DNA from: Bacteroidota bacterium
GTDB taxonomy: Bacteria; Bacteroidota; Bacteroidia; Chitinophagales; Chitinophagaceae
Reading direction: 5' to 3'
Length of the DNA: 31,743 bases
Assembly: GCA_023429985.1 (NCBI GenBank)
Contig: JAEZCV010000190.1
Span: 1-31,743, forward strand
Shown: positions 8,332 through 15,360 of the stretch, one piece after another
Numbering within the stretch: the stretch's first letter is position 1
Layout of the letters: each line of letters opens with the position of its first letter
Program-made: the position numbers and the translations under genes
The notes under the pieces: generated by a model
Seen by the model: the letters and a program-made list of their open reading frames with translations, nothing else
Told to the model about the DNA's origin: nothing
The model's database searches: none

Positions 8332-8931
8332 ATGGCTCATTTAGCATCGATGGATGAAATCTTTAGGCGGCTTCGGGAACCAGATACCTATAAAGAATGG
8401 ACGAAAACAAGGATAATTAAAATTACATTGGGCAATTCTGTTATTCGGGTATTTGTGAAGACGACAAAAGCTGCACTGATTGAATGCTTATTGAATTTGC
8501 CAGTAGAAGAGGTTACAGCTATAGAAAGCCAGCAAGAATACGATGAATGGCATTTAGCGCAAGTCAATGTTGTTTATGAATGTCTGTGCCGTAAAAGGGG
8601 GAACATTGGTCGCTTAGGACATACAGGTTTATTATTTGGTCATGCTACTAAAATCTTCAACATTTTCATAGGACATTTAATTTTCTACAGTCCTTATTTT
8701 AAAAGCAGCGAGATAAGACAAGTAAAAATGTTCTTGCATGTGCCCTTAGATAAAAAGGTTTTTGACGCATTAAAAGCCTGTTCTATTTCAAATGTTCCAC
8801 CTTCTATAAAGAAAGTAACAGAAACATCTTATTACAACTTACAGGAAGTAATCAGGAATGCTGCACTTCCATGCCGCCTACCGCCATTATACTTTGATGA
8901 ATATGGATGGGCATTCGATAAAGATGAATAA
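8332..8931 (+). CDS. Hypothetical protein, 199 aa, mobile-region associated
   Basis: I do not recognise a family. ATG at 8332 was preferred over an upstream frame extension because the extension lies in the C-rich non-coding block and reads like random sequence. From 8332 composition and codon use look coding. The protein is soluble, with mixed alpha/beta character, no signal peptide and no membrane segment. Notable parts are a KTRIIKITLGNSVIRVFVKTT beta-rich stretch near residues 25-45, a Cys pair in YECLCRKRGNIGRLGHTGL near 83-101, and an aromatic C-terminus (LYFDEYGWAFDKDE). It lies between the non-coding block and the inverted repeat before higBA, in a region rich in mobile-element remnants. 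It might be a cargo gene, but no function can be assigned. Confidence 0.62.
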   Translation: MAHLASMDEIFRRLREPDTYKEWTKTRIIKITLGNSVIRVFVKTTKAALIECLLNLPVEEVTAIESQQEYDEWHLAQVNVVYECLCRKRGNIGRLGHTGLLFGHATKIFNIFIGHLIFYSPYFKSSEIRQVKMFLHVPLDKKVFDALKACSISNVPPSIKKVTETSYYNLQEVIRNAALPCRLPPLYFDEYGWAFDKDE

Positions 8932-8962
8932 CAGAATACAAATAAAAAAAGTGCAGCAAGTT

Positions 8963-9080
8963 AGGCGGCTAACACAAAAGCTGTTCTATTGCCTGCAAAG
9001 AAATTCCGCCATAAACACAAAACCCACCGCACCAAGCCTTCATTTATTGCGTTGCTTCTTTGCAGGCAGCTACGCCGCCT
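8963..9080. repeat. Nested inverted repeat downstream of the 199-aa ORF
   Basis: The outer arms are AGGCGGC (8963-8969) and GCCGCCT (9074-9080). The inner arms are GCCTGCAAAGAA (8991-9002) and TTCTTTGCAGGC (9056-9067), a perfect 12-bp match. A pyrimidine-only tract of about 28 bases follows at 9090-9117. A local GTTAG-GCGG-CTAAC hairpin lies at the left arm. It may be a large terminator-like structure or the boundary of a mobile unit. Confidence 0.6.
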
Positions 9081-9206
9081 GATGATGATGCTTTCTTTTT
9101 TTCTCTTTTTTCTTTTAAAAATATTTATAAGGGGAAATCTGAATTGCTGAAGCCTGATACATACTTAAAGTTTCTGCACACCAATTCTGACCGATAGACA
9201 TACCTG

Positions 9207-9232
9207 CCAAGCCTACCGAAGTTTTAACTTTG
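9207..9232. repeat. 26-bp direct repeat, copy 1 (upstream of higBA)
   Basis: It starts CCAAGCCTACCGAAG and ends TTTTAACTTTG, and is identical to 10216-10241. The two copies are about 1.0 kb apart and bracket the higBA module. Identity does not extend on either side. Confidence 0.85.
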
Positions 9233-9330
9233 ATCCCCAAATTAACAAAAGCCGCTTCTAAAGTGGCCTTTGTCGTTCGAGAAGTCCCCTTCAGTTCCCT
9301 TTTAAAGAAATTCAGAAATTTAAGACGTAA

Positions 9331-9347
9331 GTTCTCTTTTTGAGAAC
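9331..9347. promoter_or_regulatory. Palindromic operator candidate upstream of higB
   Basis: GTTCTC-TTTTT-GAGAAC is a perfect 6-bp-arm inverted repeat 25 nt upstream of the higB ATG and just upstream of the -7 box. This is where a HigA-type antitoxin would be expected to bind for autorepression. Binding is inferred. Confidence 0.55.
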
Positions 9348-9355
9348 ATTGGAAG

Positions 9356-9363
9356 TATATTTG
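9356..9363 (+). promoter_or_regulatory. -7 promoter box (TATATTTG) of higBA
   Basis: This is an exact TAnnTTTG match, 8 nt before the higB ATG at 9372, implying an almost leaderless transcript. No TTTG is seen at the usual -33 distance. The operator palindrome occupies that place. Confidence 0.5.
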
Positions 9364-9371
9364 CTACATAC

Positions 9372-9705
9372 ATGAAGGTTCATCTTATCAAAAGGCAAAC
9401 CATTGAAGATTTTGTAAAAGTAAACGTTCAGAGCAAGAGATCCTTTGAAGATTGGTTAGAAAGAGTAAAGCCATGCTAATTGGAAATTGCCTGCAGATAT
9501 GCAAGCCACCTTTGGCTGCGCTGATTTGTTGGGTGATAGTTCTAATAGGATAGTCTTTAATATTGGAGGGAATAACTACAGAATGATTTGTAAATATGTT
9601 TTTGGAGAAAAGCAAGTGCATTTATTTGTATGCTGGATTGGTACTCATGCCGCCTATGACAAGTTATGCAATAAAAAAGAACAGTACGCAGTAAACATCT
9701 ATTAA
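9372..9705 (+). pseudogene. higB: HigB-family mRNA-interferase toxin, frameshifted
   Basis: The N-terminal piece (ATG 9372 to TAA 9477-9479, 35 aa, MKVHLIKRQTIEDFV...) and the next-frame piece ending at 9705 join into one HigB protein of about 110 aa. Removing one C from the CC before ATGCTAATTGG (9471-9472) restores KVKHANWKLPADMQATF, the expected HigB core, which continues to NIGGNNYRMICKYVF and WIGTHAAYDKL. HigB toxins cleave mRNA at the ribosome and are held in check by HigA, encoded directly downstream after two bases. With the shift the toxin would stop before its core, so it is likely inactive unless the extra base is a sequencing error. Confidence 0.83.
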
Positions 9706-9707
9706 TT

Positions 9708-10148
9708 ATGGAAACACTTAAATATAAAGTCATTAAATCAAAAACTCAGTACAATCTATATTGTAAGGAGCTGGAAAATCTGCTGGAAAGAGGTGGAAAA
9801 GGAGTGCAGGATGAGATTGATCTACTGACCTTATTAATTGAGAAATGGGATAATGAGCATAATACATTTGAAGAGATAGATCCAATACGTCTGCTCACTT
9901 CCTTGATGGAAGAACATGAAATGAAACCAAAAGACCTGGTAGATCTTTTAGGAATAAGTAAGGGTTACGTTTCTGAAATTTTGCATTATAAGAAAGGATT
10001 GTCAAAAGAGGTCATTCGAAAGCTAGCAGATTATTTTAAAGTTTCTCAGGAAGCTTTTAACCGACCTTATAAATTAAAAGTGGCTGAGAACTCTCGATTC
10101 AAAAACGCTAGTGTAATGAACACAAAGAAGAAATTAATCCATGCTTAG
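9708..10148 (+). CDS. higA: HigA-family antitoxin with XRE-type HTH
   Basis: This 146-aa protein has an N-terminal helical toxin-binding part (METLKYKVIKSKTQYNLYC...) and an XRE helix-turn-helix at about residues 75-120 (MKPKDLVDLLGISKGYVSEIL). The tail ends in NRPYKLKVAENSRFKNASVM, typical of HigA partners in Bacteroidota. It starts two bases after the higB stop and shares its promoter. It would neutralise HigB and repress the operon through the palindrome at 9331-9347. The gene is intact while its toxin is broken, so it may be kept as a stand-alone regulator or be a relic. A strong terminator follows. Confidence 0.88.
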   Translation: METLKYKVIKSKTQYNLYCKELENLLERGGKGVQDEIDLLTLLIEKWDNEHNTFEEIDPIRLLTSLMEEHEMKPKDLVDLLGISKGYVSEILHYKKGLSKEVIRKLADYFKVSQEAFNRPYKLKVAENSRFKNASVMNTKKKLIHA

Positions 10149-10215
10149 CCTGCTTATAAAACCACTGTTGCTTTCAAATCTTCAACTAAAACAATAAAGC
10201 TGTCCCTGATAGCCC

Positions 10216-10241
10216 CCAAGCCTACCGAAGTTTTAACTTTG
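10216..10241. repeat. 26-bp direct repeat, copy 2 (downstream of higA)
   Basis: It is identical to 9207-9232. Here the sequence forms most of the stem of the higA terminator, whereas copy 1 lacks the matching 3' arm. Confidence 0.85.
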
Positions 10242-10254
10242 GTGGGTTTTTTTT
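10221..10254 (+). terminator. Intrinsic terminator of higBA
   Basis: A stem of about 11 bp (CCTACCGAAGT pairing with ACTTTGGTGGG, with two G-U wobbles and a four-base loop) is followed directly by eight T. It lies 72 bases after the higA stop. Confidence 0.8.
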
Positions 10255-10306
10255 ATTAACCTATCGGAAAGACAGATATCAATCATGCTTTGGCGTTTTA
10301 TGTAAA

Positions 10307-11059
10307 TTGGGAAAATTCTTTATTGCTTTTTTGTTAATTATCATTTCGTTGCAGTCTTGCCGGAGTGGAAATAAAAATATTTCAGGGCCGGGCATTAACT
10401 AAAACATATTTAAAGACTCCATATATTCCGAAAGTAAGGGTGAAACACCCCACAGCAGTAATATTTTTGATTCAGAATTTTTCATACCCGACAAGGATTC
10501 GGTAAACGAACTGCTCAAAAGGCTTGATTCAATTTGGCGGCTGGAACAAACCGCTGCTCATAATGACCCACAAGTGTTAGTAAAAAACAGGCAGTTTAAT
10601 CTTTTTATGCTGCAAACCTTTTTCAATAATTCATTCCATACCGAACGCAATAATTGCAGGGAAATAGATTGCATGCTGTAGGCAGAGATTATTAAATCAA
10701 AACAGGTTTTATTTCTTTACCTCGATGGAGTGCTTGTTGACAGTTTCCTTGTTTCGACAGGTGTGAAGGGACGCGAAACGCCCGATTTCAGTATGAGTCC
10801 AACCGGACCTGTCTTCACCCACTACACATCTAAAAAATTTCCCGGTGGAGATTTCCAGGGATTAGGAAATATGCCTTATGCCGTTTTTGTTAAAGGTGGC
10901 TATGCTATACATGGCACCACTCCAGGCAATTTTGCAAGACTGGGGCATCCGGCTTCACATGGCTGTATCCGCCTTCACCCTGAAAACGCAAAAGTTTTTT
11001 ATGAGCTGGTAGTCAGAGTCGGACTTCGCAATACCTGGGTGACCGTAAAAGACAATTAA
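10307..11059 (+). pseudogene. L,D-transpeptidase (YkuD) lipoprotein, two in-frame stops
   Basis: One frame of 251 codons encodes a lipoprotein signal (FFIAFLLIIISLQSC), a short linker domain and a C-terminal YkuD catalytic domain with YAIHGT and SHGCIRLHP, holding the catalytic His and Cys. Such enzymes cross-link peptidoglycan by 3-3 links or attach proteins to it. The frame is interrupted by TAA at 10400-10402 and TAG at 10679-10681, and no ATG precedes the signal (TTG at 10307 is the best remaining start). The second stop falls exactly before the catalytic domain. A 109-aa piece could start at GTG 10730, but it would lack the first strands and any export signal, so I call this a pseudogene. 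Confidence 0.8.
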
Positions 11060-11222
11060 TTCAATTAATCGAATTCAAAATACAACCCCGGTTTTGCAAC
11101 TTTGATTTCTTCATATTCCCTGGATCTAACCTGGTATATTATCAACTTTCCTGCATAACTGCTTTTGAGAAAGCTTTCATTTATTTTTACTTAAATAAAC
11201 CAGCCCAACTAAATTGAACTTA
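11060..11222. other. Spacer between accessory region and core genes
   Basis: This AT-rich sequence has no gene, tRNA or clear terminator. It marks the change from decayed accessory genes on the left to intact chromosomal genes on the right. No direct repeat or attachment site was recognised. Confidence 0.4.
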
Positions 11223-11978
11223 ATGAAAATTATAAAAAATATATTCAAACTAAAATCCGGCAAGGCAAACAAAACACCGGTGCGTGATCTTTACCCCGAT
11301 ATTAAAGAAGAAGAATTCTGGGATCTGTATTTTTTGTGCGAGTCGTTTACAATGACCTCGGTTGAAAGATTGTATGCTCTTTATCAATCTGTGGTTTATA
11401 TAACCAAAAATAACATTCCGGGCGATTTTATTGAATGTGGTGTTTGGAAGGGCGGCAGCTCCATGCTTGTGGCAAAATATTTCGCCATCCACAACATCCA
11501 TAACAGGAAGATCATTTTATATGATACTTATGAAGGCATGTCGGAGCCTACAGAGTTTGACAGGGATTTTGCTGGCCAAAGCGCCCGGGAGCAACTGGCT
11601 TCCACTAAAAAAGCTGAAGATCATTCTGTATGGGCTTATTCCTCACTGGAATCGGTTAAGAAAAATTTTCAATCCACCGGCTACCCTGTGAACAGCATAG
11701 ATTTCATAAAAGGAAAAGTGGAAGATACTATTCCATCTAATCTGCCTTCAGGTGAAATTGCTTTATTAAGGCTGGATACTGACTGGTACGAATCCACACT
11801 TCATGAACTGGAGCATTTATATCCAAAACTGGTAAAAAATGGAGTTTTGATTATTGATGATTATGGCTACTGGGAAGGCTGTAGAAAAGCAGTTGATGAA
11901 TATTTTGAAAAAGAACAACAACATCCGTTGATCCATCGTATTGATTCCACCGGAAGGATCCTTATTAAAGTTGGTTAA
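11223..11978 (+). CDS. TylF/MycF-like SAM-dependent O-methyltransferase
   Basis: This 251-aa protein of the macrocin O-methyltransferase (TylF) family transfers a methyl group from S-adenosylmethionine, usually to a sugar hydroxyl. Visible motifs are GDFIECGVWKGGSS (67-80, SAM-binding loop), LYDTYEGMSEPT (99-110), LRLDTDWYEST (183-192) and VLIIDDYGYWEGCRKAV (208-224), whose Asp185/187 and Asp212/213 fit the Mg-binding set. ATG at 11223 was chosen over an in-frame TTG three codons earlier. No biosynthetic cluster is nearby, so the acceptor, perhaps a surface glycan or secondary metabolite sugar, is unknown. It is followed after 38 bases by the SDR gene on the same strand. Confidence 0.85.
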   Translation: MKIIKNIFKLKSGKANKTPVRDLYPDIKEEEFWDLYFLCESFTMTSVERLYALYQSVVYITKNNIPGDFIECGVWKGGSSMLVAKYFAIHNIHNRKIILYDTYEGMSEPTEFDRDFAGQSAREQLASTKKAEDHSVWAYSSLESVKKNFQSTGYPVNSIDFIKGKVEDTIPSNLPSGEIALLRLDTDWYESTLHELEHLYPKLVKNGVLIIDDYGYWEGCRKAVDEYFEKEQQHPLIHRIDSTGRILIKVG

Positions 11979-12016
11979 ATTCTTCACGGCATCAACTTTG
12001 CTGTGGCTTATTCTTT

Positions 12017-12721
12017 ATGTCGAAAAATTTTATTCAACAGCTTTCCACTTCATCCGACCCCTCTTTACATGCTCTTGTTGTGGGTGCAACGGGTGCTACC
12101 GGGAAAGACCTGATAGACCTTCTTATAAAAGATGAGGATTTTTATCGCATTGATATTTTTGTAAGACGTGATCCCGCCATTTCACATCCCAAATTAAAGA
12201 TTCATATAATTGATTTCGACAAACCTGAATTCTGGAAACATTTGGTGACCGGCGATGTTTTGTTCTCTGCATTGGGAACAACACTTAAAGCCGCCGGCAG
12301 TAAAGACGCGCAATGGAAAGTAGATTTTGATTACCAGTTCAATTTTGCAAAAGCAGCCAAAGAAAATGGATTAAAGAATTATGTTTTAGTATCTGCAGCC
12401 AATGCTTCAACTGACTCAGGTTTTTTTTATGCTAAAATGAAAGGCAAGCTTGAAGAAGCTGTTACAGCTTTAAAGTTTCCAAAACTTTCCATATTCAAAC
12501 CACCATTGCTGGCGCGAAAGAACAGCGAAAGAACAATGGAAGTATTTGCCCTTAAAGCCATTAAGCTTTTTAATAAAATGGGAATGCTTCTATCACAAAA
12601 ACCATTAGACACAAGAATACTTGCGCAGGCAATGATCAATGCAGCAAAAACTTCAACAGCTGGAATTACGATTTTTGAAGGAAAGAAAATTTGGAATTGC
12701 GCCCTTGGAGAAAAATTATGA
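12017..12721 (+). CDS. Atypical SDR / NAD(P)H-binding oxidoreductase-like protein
   Basis: This 234-aa protein has a Rossmann fold. HALVVGATGATGKDL places GATGATG at residues 23-29 for dinucleotide binding, SALGTTLKAAGS and NYVLVSAANAS follow the usual beta strands, and FFYAKMKGKLE sits where the catalytic Tyr-x-x-x-Lys occurs in SDRs. It resembles the TIP30/HTATIP2-like NAD(P)-binding group, whose substrates are poorly known. It has no signal peptide. The stop codon overlaps by six bases the 3' end of the convergent rhodanese gene. Confidence 0.75.
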   Translation: MSKNFIQQLSTSSDPSLHALVVGATGATGKDLIDLLIKDEDFYRIDIFVRRDPAISHPKLKIHIIDFDKPEFWKHLVTGDVLFSALGTTLKAAGSKDAQWKVDFDYQFNFAKAAKENGLKNYVLVSAANASTDSGFFYAKMKGKLEEAVTALKFPKLSIFKPPLLARKNSERTMEVFALKAIKLFNKMGMLLSQKPLDTRILAQAMINAAKTSTAGITIFEGKKIWNCALGEKL

Positions 12722-13147
12722 TTTTACCGGGTAGCCTTTATCTATCCAGTCAACCTTCATATTCTTTGGTATGTTCAGCAAAAAATAATTCGTAAACTTT
12801 TTTTCTTTCAATACATCAATGGCGGGCCGCACGTTTGGACAATGTTCAAAAGGACAACAACCACAATAGATCACAATCTTTGATGAAGCAGAAAGTGTTT
12901 TCAAATAATTCTTAAGTTTAACCAAACCTTCATCGGTATTTACCATTCCGATATTTACAGAATGAGGAATGGTGGCTCCAGGACCAATAGATATGATAAC
13001 AGGAAGGTCTTTATTTGAATTTATTTGCTCAGCAAGAACGGATGGTTCAACCAGCTGGTCTTTCGTCCAGTTAACAGGATTTTGCGCAGATGCCATGTTC
13101 CCACAAACGATCAGAAACAGGACTATAAAGTATTTTATAGATTTCAT
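12716..13147 (-). CDS. Exported rhodanese-like domain protein
   Basis: This 143-aa protein has a signal peptide (MKSIKYFIVLFLIVCGNMASAQ, cleavage likely after Ala or Gln near 21-22) and one rhodanese-like domain. The active-site loop is YCGCCPFEHCPN with Cys95 as the candidate catalytic residue and extra cysteines at 97, 98 and 103. That Cys-rich loop is unusual for sulfurtransferases and could bind metal or form disulfides in the periplasm. The usual role is sulfane-sulfur transfer, but the substrate is unknown. A TATCTTTG box lies only four bases before the ATG, so the transcript would be nearly leaderless. The 3' end overlaps the convergent SDR gene. Confidence 0.78.
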   Translation of the reverse strand: MKSIKYFIVLFLIVCGNMASAQNPVNWTKDQLVEPSVLAEQINSNKDLPVIISIGPGATIPHSVNIGMVNTDEGLVKLKNYLKTLSASSKIVIYCGCCPFEHCPNVRPAIDVLKEKKFTNYFLLNIPKNMKVDWIDKGYPVKS

Positions 13148-13151
13148 GAGG

Positions 13152-13159
13152 CAAAGATA
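13152..13159 (-). promoter_or_regulatory. -7 box (TATCTTTG) of the rhodanese gene
   Basis: Minus-strand TATCTTTG matches TAnnTTTG. It is four bases from the ATG at 13147. Confidence 0.45.
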
Positions 13160-13163
13160 ATGA

Positions 13164-13190
13164 AATGGTGAATGGTCAATGGTGAATCAT
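13164..13190. repeat. Short tandem repeat of TGAATGG-type heptamers
   Basis: The run contains ATGGTGAATGGTCAATGGTG. It is the same heptamer family seen at 23034-23073 and, inverted, at 23229-23256. Confidence 0.6.
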
Positions 13191-13197
13191 TGTCAAT

Positions 13198-13219
13198 GCC
13201 TGCCTGCCGGCAGGCAGGC
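13198..13219. repeat. 22-bp perfect palindrome (REP-like)
   Basis: The two arms are built of GCCTGCCTGCC and its reverse complement GGCAGGCAGGC with no loop. It lies 15 bases downstream of the mutS2 stop. Palindromes of this kind are dispersed intergenic elements in many Bacteroidota genomes. It may serve as a terminator or mRNA-end stabiliser for mutS2. Confidence 0.75.
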
Positions 13220-13233
13220 TCACCACCCACATC

Positions 13234-15339
13234 TCACTTTTCCCCTTCCTTCGCCCTTACCAGGGCCAGCTCACTAAGGTCTATCTGCATGGGCAGAAGG
13301 CCAATTTTGACCACCGCTCTTTTTCCACGAATTTCGAGAACCTCTCCTACCTGCAAATTCTTTTTCATTTTAACTTTGTCACCGATTTTAATTTCCCCTT
13401 TGATTTCTTCATACCTGGAATCTATCTGCTTCTGCTTTTTGCTCACTACTTTTTGTTCATTCTTTTTAAACAGTAACCCGGCCATTTCCTTTATCACCTT
13501 ATTCTTATCCTCGCTCTTCTTCCATTCAATGATCATCTGCCGGAGCTTTCGCTCCATATCCTTCAGGTAAACAAGTCTTTCTTCGGTGATCTTGTTGTGC
13601 TGCTTCAATAATTCCACCTGCTGATTGTGTTTTTCTTTATTTAACACCTGCTGCAATTCCTTTTTAAGTTTCTCATTTTCCTTTACCAGCAAATGCAATT
13701 CCTTTTCTTTCTCCTGAACTTTCTGCAGGTCCTGTTCTGTTCTGTTCAACAATTTATCAAGGCGGAAATGCTCTTCATCCACCATTCCTCTTGCTTTTTG
13801 TATCAGTTTTTTATCCAAACCAATTCTTTCGGCAATAGAAAAAGTATATGAGCTTCCAGGTTTGCCAATTACAAGTTTGTACAGCGGCAATAAATTCTTT
13901 TCATCAAATGCCATAGCACCATTTATAATGCCAGGTGTTTTATTGGCCATCACTTTTAAATTAAGGTAGTGGGTGGTAACAATACCAACAGCATGTTTTC
14001 TTGCCAGTTCTTCCATGATCACTTCTGCAAATGCGCCACCAAGATTGGGATCACTTCCACTTCCCAGTTCATCAATAAAAAACAAGGTGCGGCCATTTGC
14101 ATTTTCCATGAAGTATTTCATGCTGAGCAAATGCGAACTGTAAGTGCTGAGTTCAAATTCTATACTTTGAGTATCGCCTATATGAATCAGAAGTTGCTTA
14201 AAAATTCCAAACTGCGATGATGGATGTACAGGCACCAGCAAACCACTTTGCACCATCATTTGAAGCAAACCCACAGTTTTCATCGTCACTGTTTTTCCTC
14301 CTGCATTAGGACCGGAAATAACCAGGATCCTGTTTTTTTCGTCCAGCTTAATATCAACAGGTATAGTAGGTTTGGATGATTTTTTATTGTATAAAAACAA
14401 TAAGGGGTGATAAGCCTTTACCAGGTGCACCAAAGCTTTTTCTGTAAGCACAGGATATTCACCACCAAGATCAATGGCAAAAGCAGCTTTTGCGCGTATA
14501 AAGTCATACTCACCAACAATTGAATGATAAACCGAAAGAAGTGAAACATAGGACGAAAGATTTTTAGTGAGCTCTTTCAAAATCCGGTACACTTCTTTTC
14601 TTTCATCAGTTTCGAATTCGTGAATAGAATTATTAAGTTCAATGGTTTCTTCCGGTTCAATAAAACTAGTTCTCCTGCTCTCGCTTTCACCATGCAATAT
14701 GCCTTTTACCATTCTTTTTTGTTCGGCAAAAACTGCCACTACCCTTCTGCCATTCATAAAGCTTTCTTCAATGTCGGCCAGGTATCCCTGCTTGTTTAAT
14801 TTGGAAATAATGCGATCGAAAGCTTTTCGCAATTCATTTCTTTTCCTGTATAATCCCATTCTTATAGAGGAAAGTTCTTCACTGGCAGTATCCTTCACAT
14901 TCCCGGTTTCATCTATAACATGATTGATCAGTTGCAGTATTGCCTTTTCATAATAAGTTCCCGAAACCAGGTCGGCAAGTGCAGGATAAGCCTCTTTTCT
15001 TTCGGAATCAAACCAGCGGAAAATACTTTCCATGCTCACCAGCAGCTTACGAAAAGAAACCAGCTGTTCACCTGACAGAACCGCTCCGTCTATGGCAACC
15101 AGTTTTAATTCTTTTGATAAATTAAGAATATAGTCGTTAGGAAAATATATTGCGTTTTGAAGGAGTTGCAGGTATTCGTGCGACTGCTTTAGTTCTTTAT
15201 CAATAAAATCTTTACGGGTGTGAATTCTTAATTCAGATGCTCTCTGTCGAGCATATTCAAAACGGCATTTATCATGTAAAAGTGTTTTGATCTTATTGAA
15301 CTCCAACTGAACACTGGCCGAACCCGGATATAATTTCAT
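13234..15339 (-). CDS. mutS2: MutS2-family ATPase, lacking the C-terminal Smr domain
   Basis: This 701-aa protein has the MutS2 lever/clamp region N-terminal, Walker A GPNAGGKT near residue 345, Walker B LFFIDELGSGSDP near 415-430, then a long coiled coil (about 505-625) and a KOW-like segment (IKIGDKVKMKKNLQVGEVL). It ends right after that segment. Typical MutS2 proteins of about 780 aa carry a further Smr nuclease domain, which is absent here. Family members bind branched DNA or collided ribosomes, so binding and ATPase functions could remain. ATG at 15339 was preferred over a TTG 13 codons earlier because MKLYPGSASVQLEF matches the usual N-terminus. A TACCTTTG box lies at 15361-15368. Confidence 0.88.
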   Translation of the reverse strand: MKLYPGSASVQLEFNKIKTLLHDKCRFEYARQRASELRIHTRKDFIDKELKQSHEYLQLLQNAIYFPNDYILNLSKELKLVAIDGAVLSGEQLVSFRKLLVSMESIFRWFDSERKEAYPALADLVSGTYYEKAILQLINHVIDETGNVKDTASEELSSIRMGLYRKRNELRKAFDRIISKLNKQGYLADIEESFMNGRRVVAVFAEQKRMVKGILHGESESRRTSFIEPEETIELNNSIHEFETDERKEVYRILKELTKNLSSYVSLLSVYHSIVGEYDFIRAKAAFAIDLGGEYPVLTEKALVHLVKAYHPLLFLYNKKSSKPTIPVDIKLDEKNRILVISGPNAGGKTVTMKTVGLLQMMVQSGLLVPVHPSSQFGIFKQLLIHIGDTQSIEFELSTYSSHLLSMKYFMENANGRTLFFIDELGSGSDPNLGGAFAEVIMEELARKHAVGIVTTHYLNLKVMANKTPGIINGAMAFDEKNLLPLYKLVIGKPGSSYTFSIAERIGLDKKLIQKARGMVDEEHFRLDKLLNRTEQDLQKVQEKEKELHLLVKENEKLKKELQQVLNKEKHNQQVELLKQHNKITEERLVYLKDMERKLRQMIIEWKKSEDKNKVIKEMAGLLFKKNEQKVVSKKQKQIDSRYEEIKGEIKIGDKVKMKKNLQVGEVLEIRGKRAVVKIGLLPMQIDLSELALVRAKEGEK

Positions 15340-15360
15340 CTCGCCTTTAAAAAGTTTTGG

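Larger units (their letters stand above)
9115..9365 (-). pseudogene. C-terminal fragment of an unidentified gene
   Basis: On the minus strand a frame stays open from about 9365 to a TAA at 9115-9117, about 82 codons, without a plausible start. The peptide (for example TKATLEAAFVNLGIKVKT followed by SVGLAGMSIGQNWCAETL and ending QISPYKYF) has a natural protein composition, so it looks like the tail of a gene whose front has been lost or replaced by the higBA module. I do not recognise the family. Part of it (9207-9232) is the first copy of the 26-bp repeat found again after higA. Confidence 0.35.

Noticed and set aside
8961..8985. GTTAGGC-like sequence resembling an integron attC core
   Set aside because: The matching left core does not fit the RYYYAAC consensus, and no integrase or cassette array is present.
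10145..10256. Minus-strand peptide reading through the 26-bp repeat after higA
   Set aside because: The frame is short, has a stop just upstream of the repeat, and is better explained as the terminator hairpin.
10730..11059. Stand-alone 109-aa L,D-transpeptidase from the GTG at 10730
   Set aside because: It would lack the first part of the YkuD fold and any export signal. The upstream sequence clearly belongs to the same gene with two stops.
11060..11222. tRNA or attachment site at the boundary of the accessory region
   Set aside because: No cloverleaf, CCA end or repeat matching the left side could be found by eye.
13172..13570. Plus-strand 132-aa frame overlapping the mutS2 end
   Set aside because: It is antisense to mutS2. 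Its ACRQAG stretch is just translation of the dispersed palindrome.
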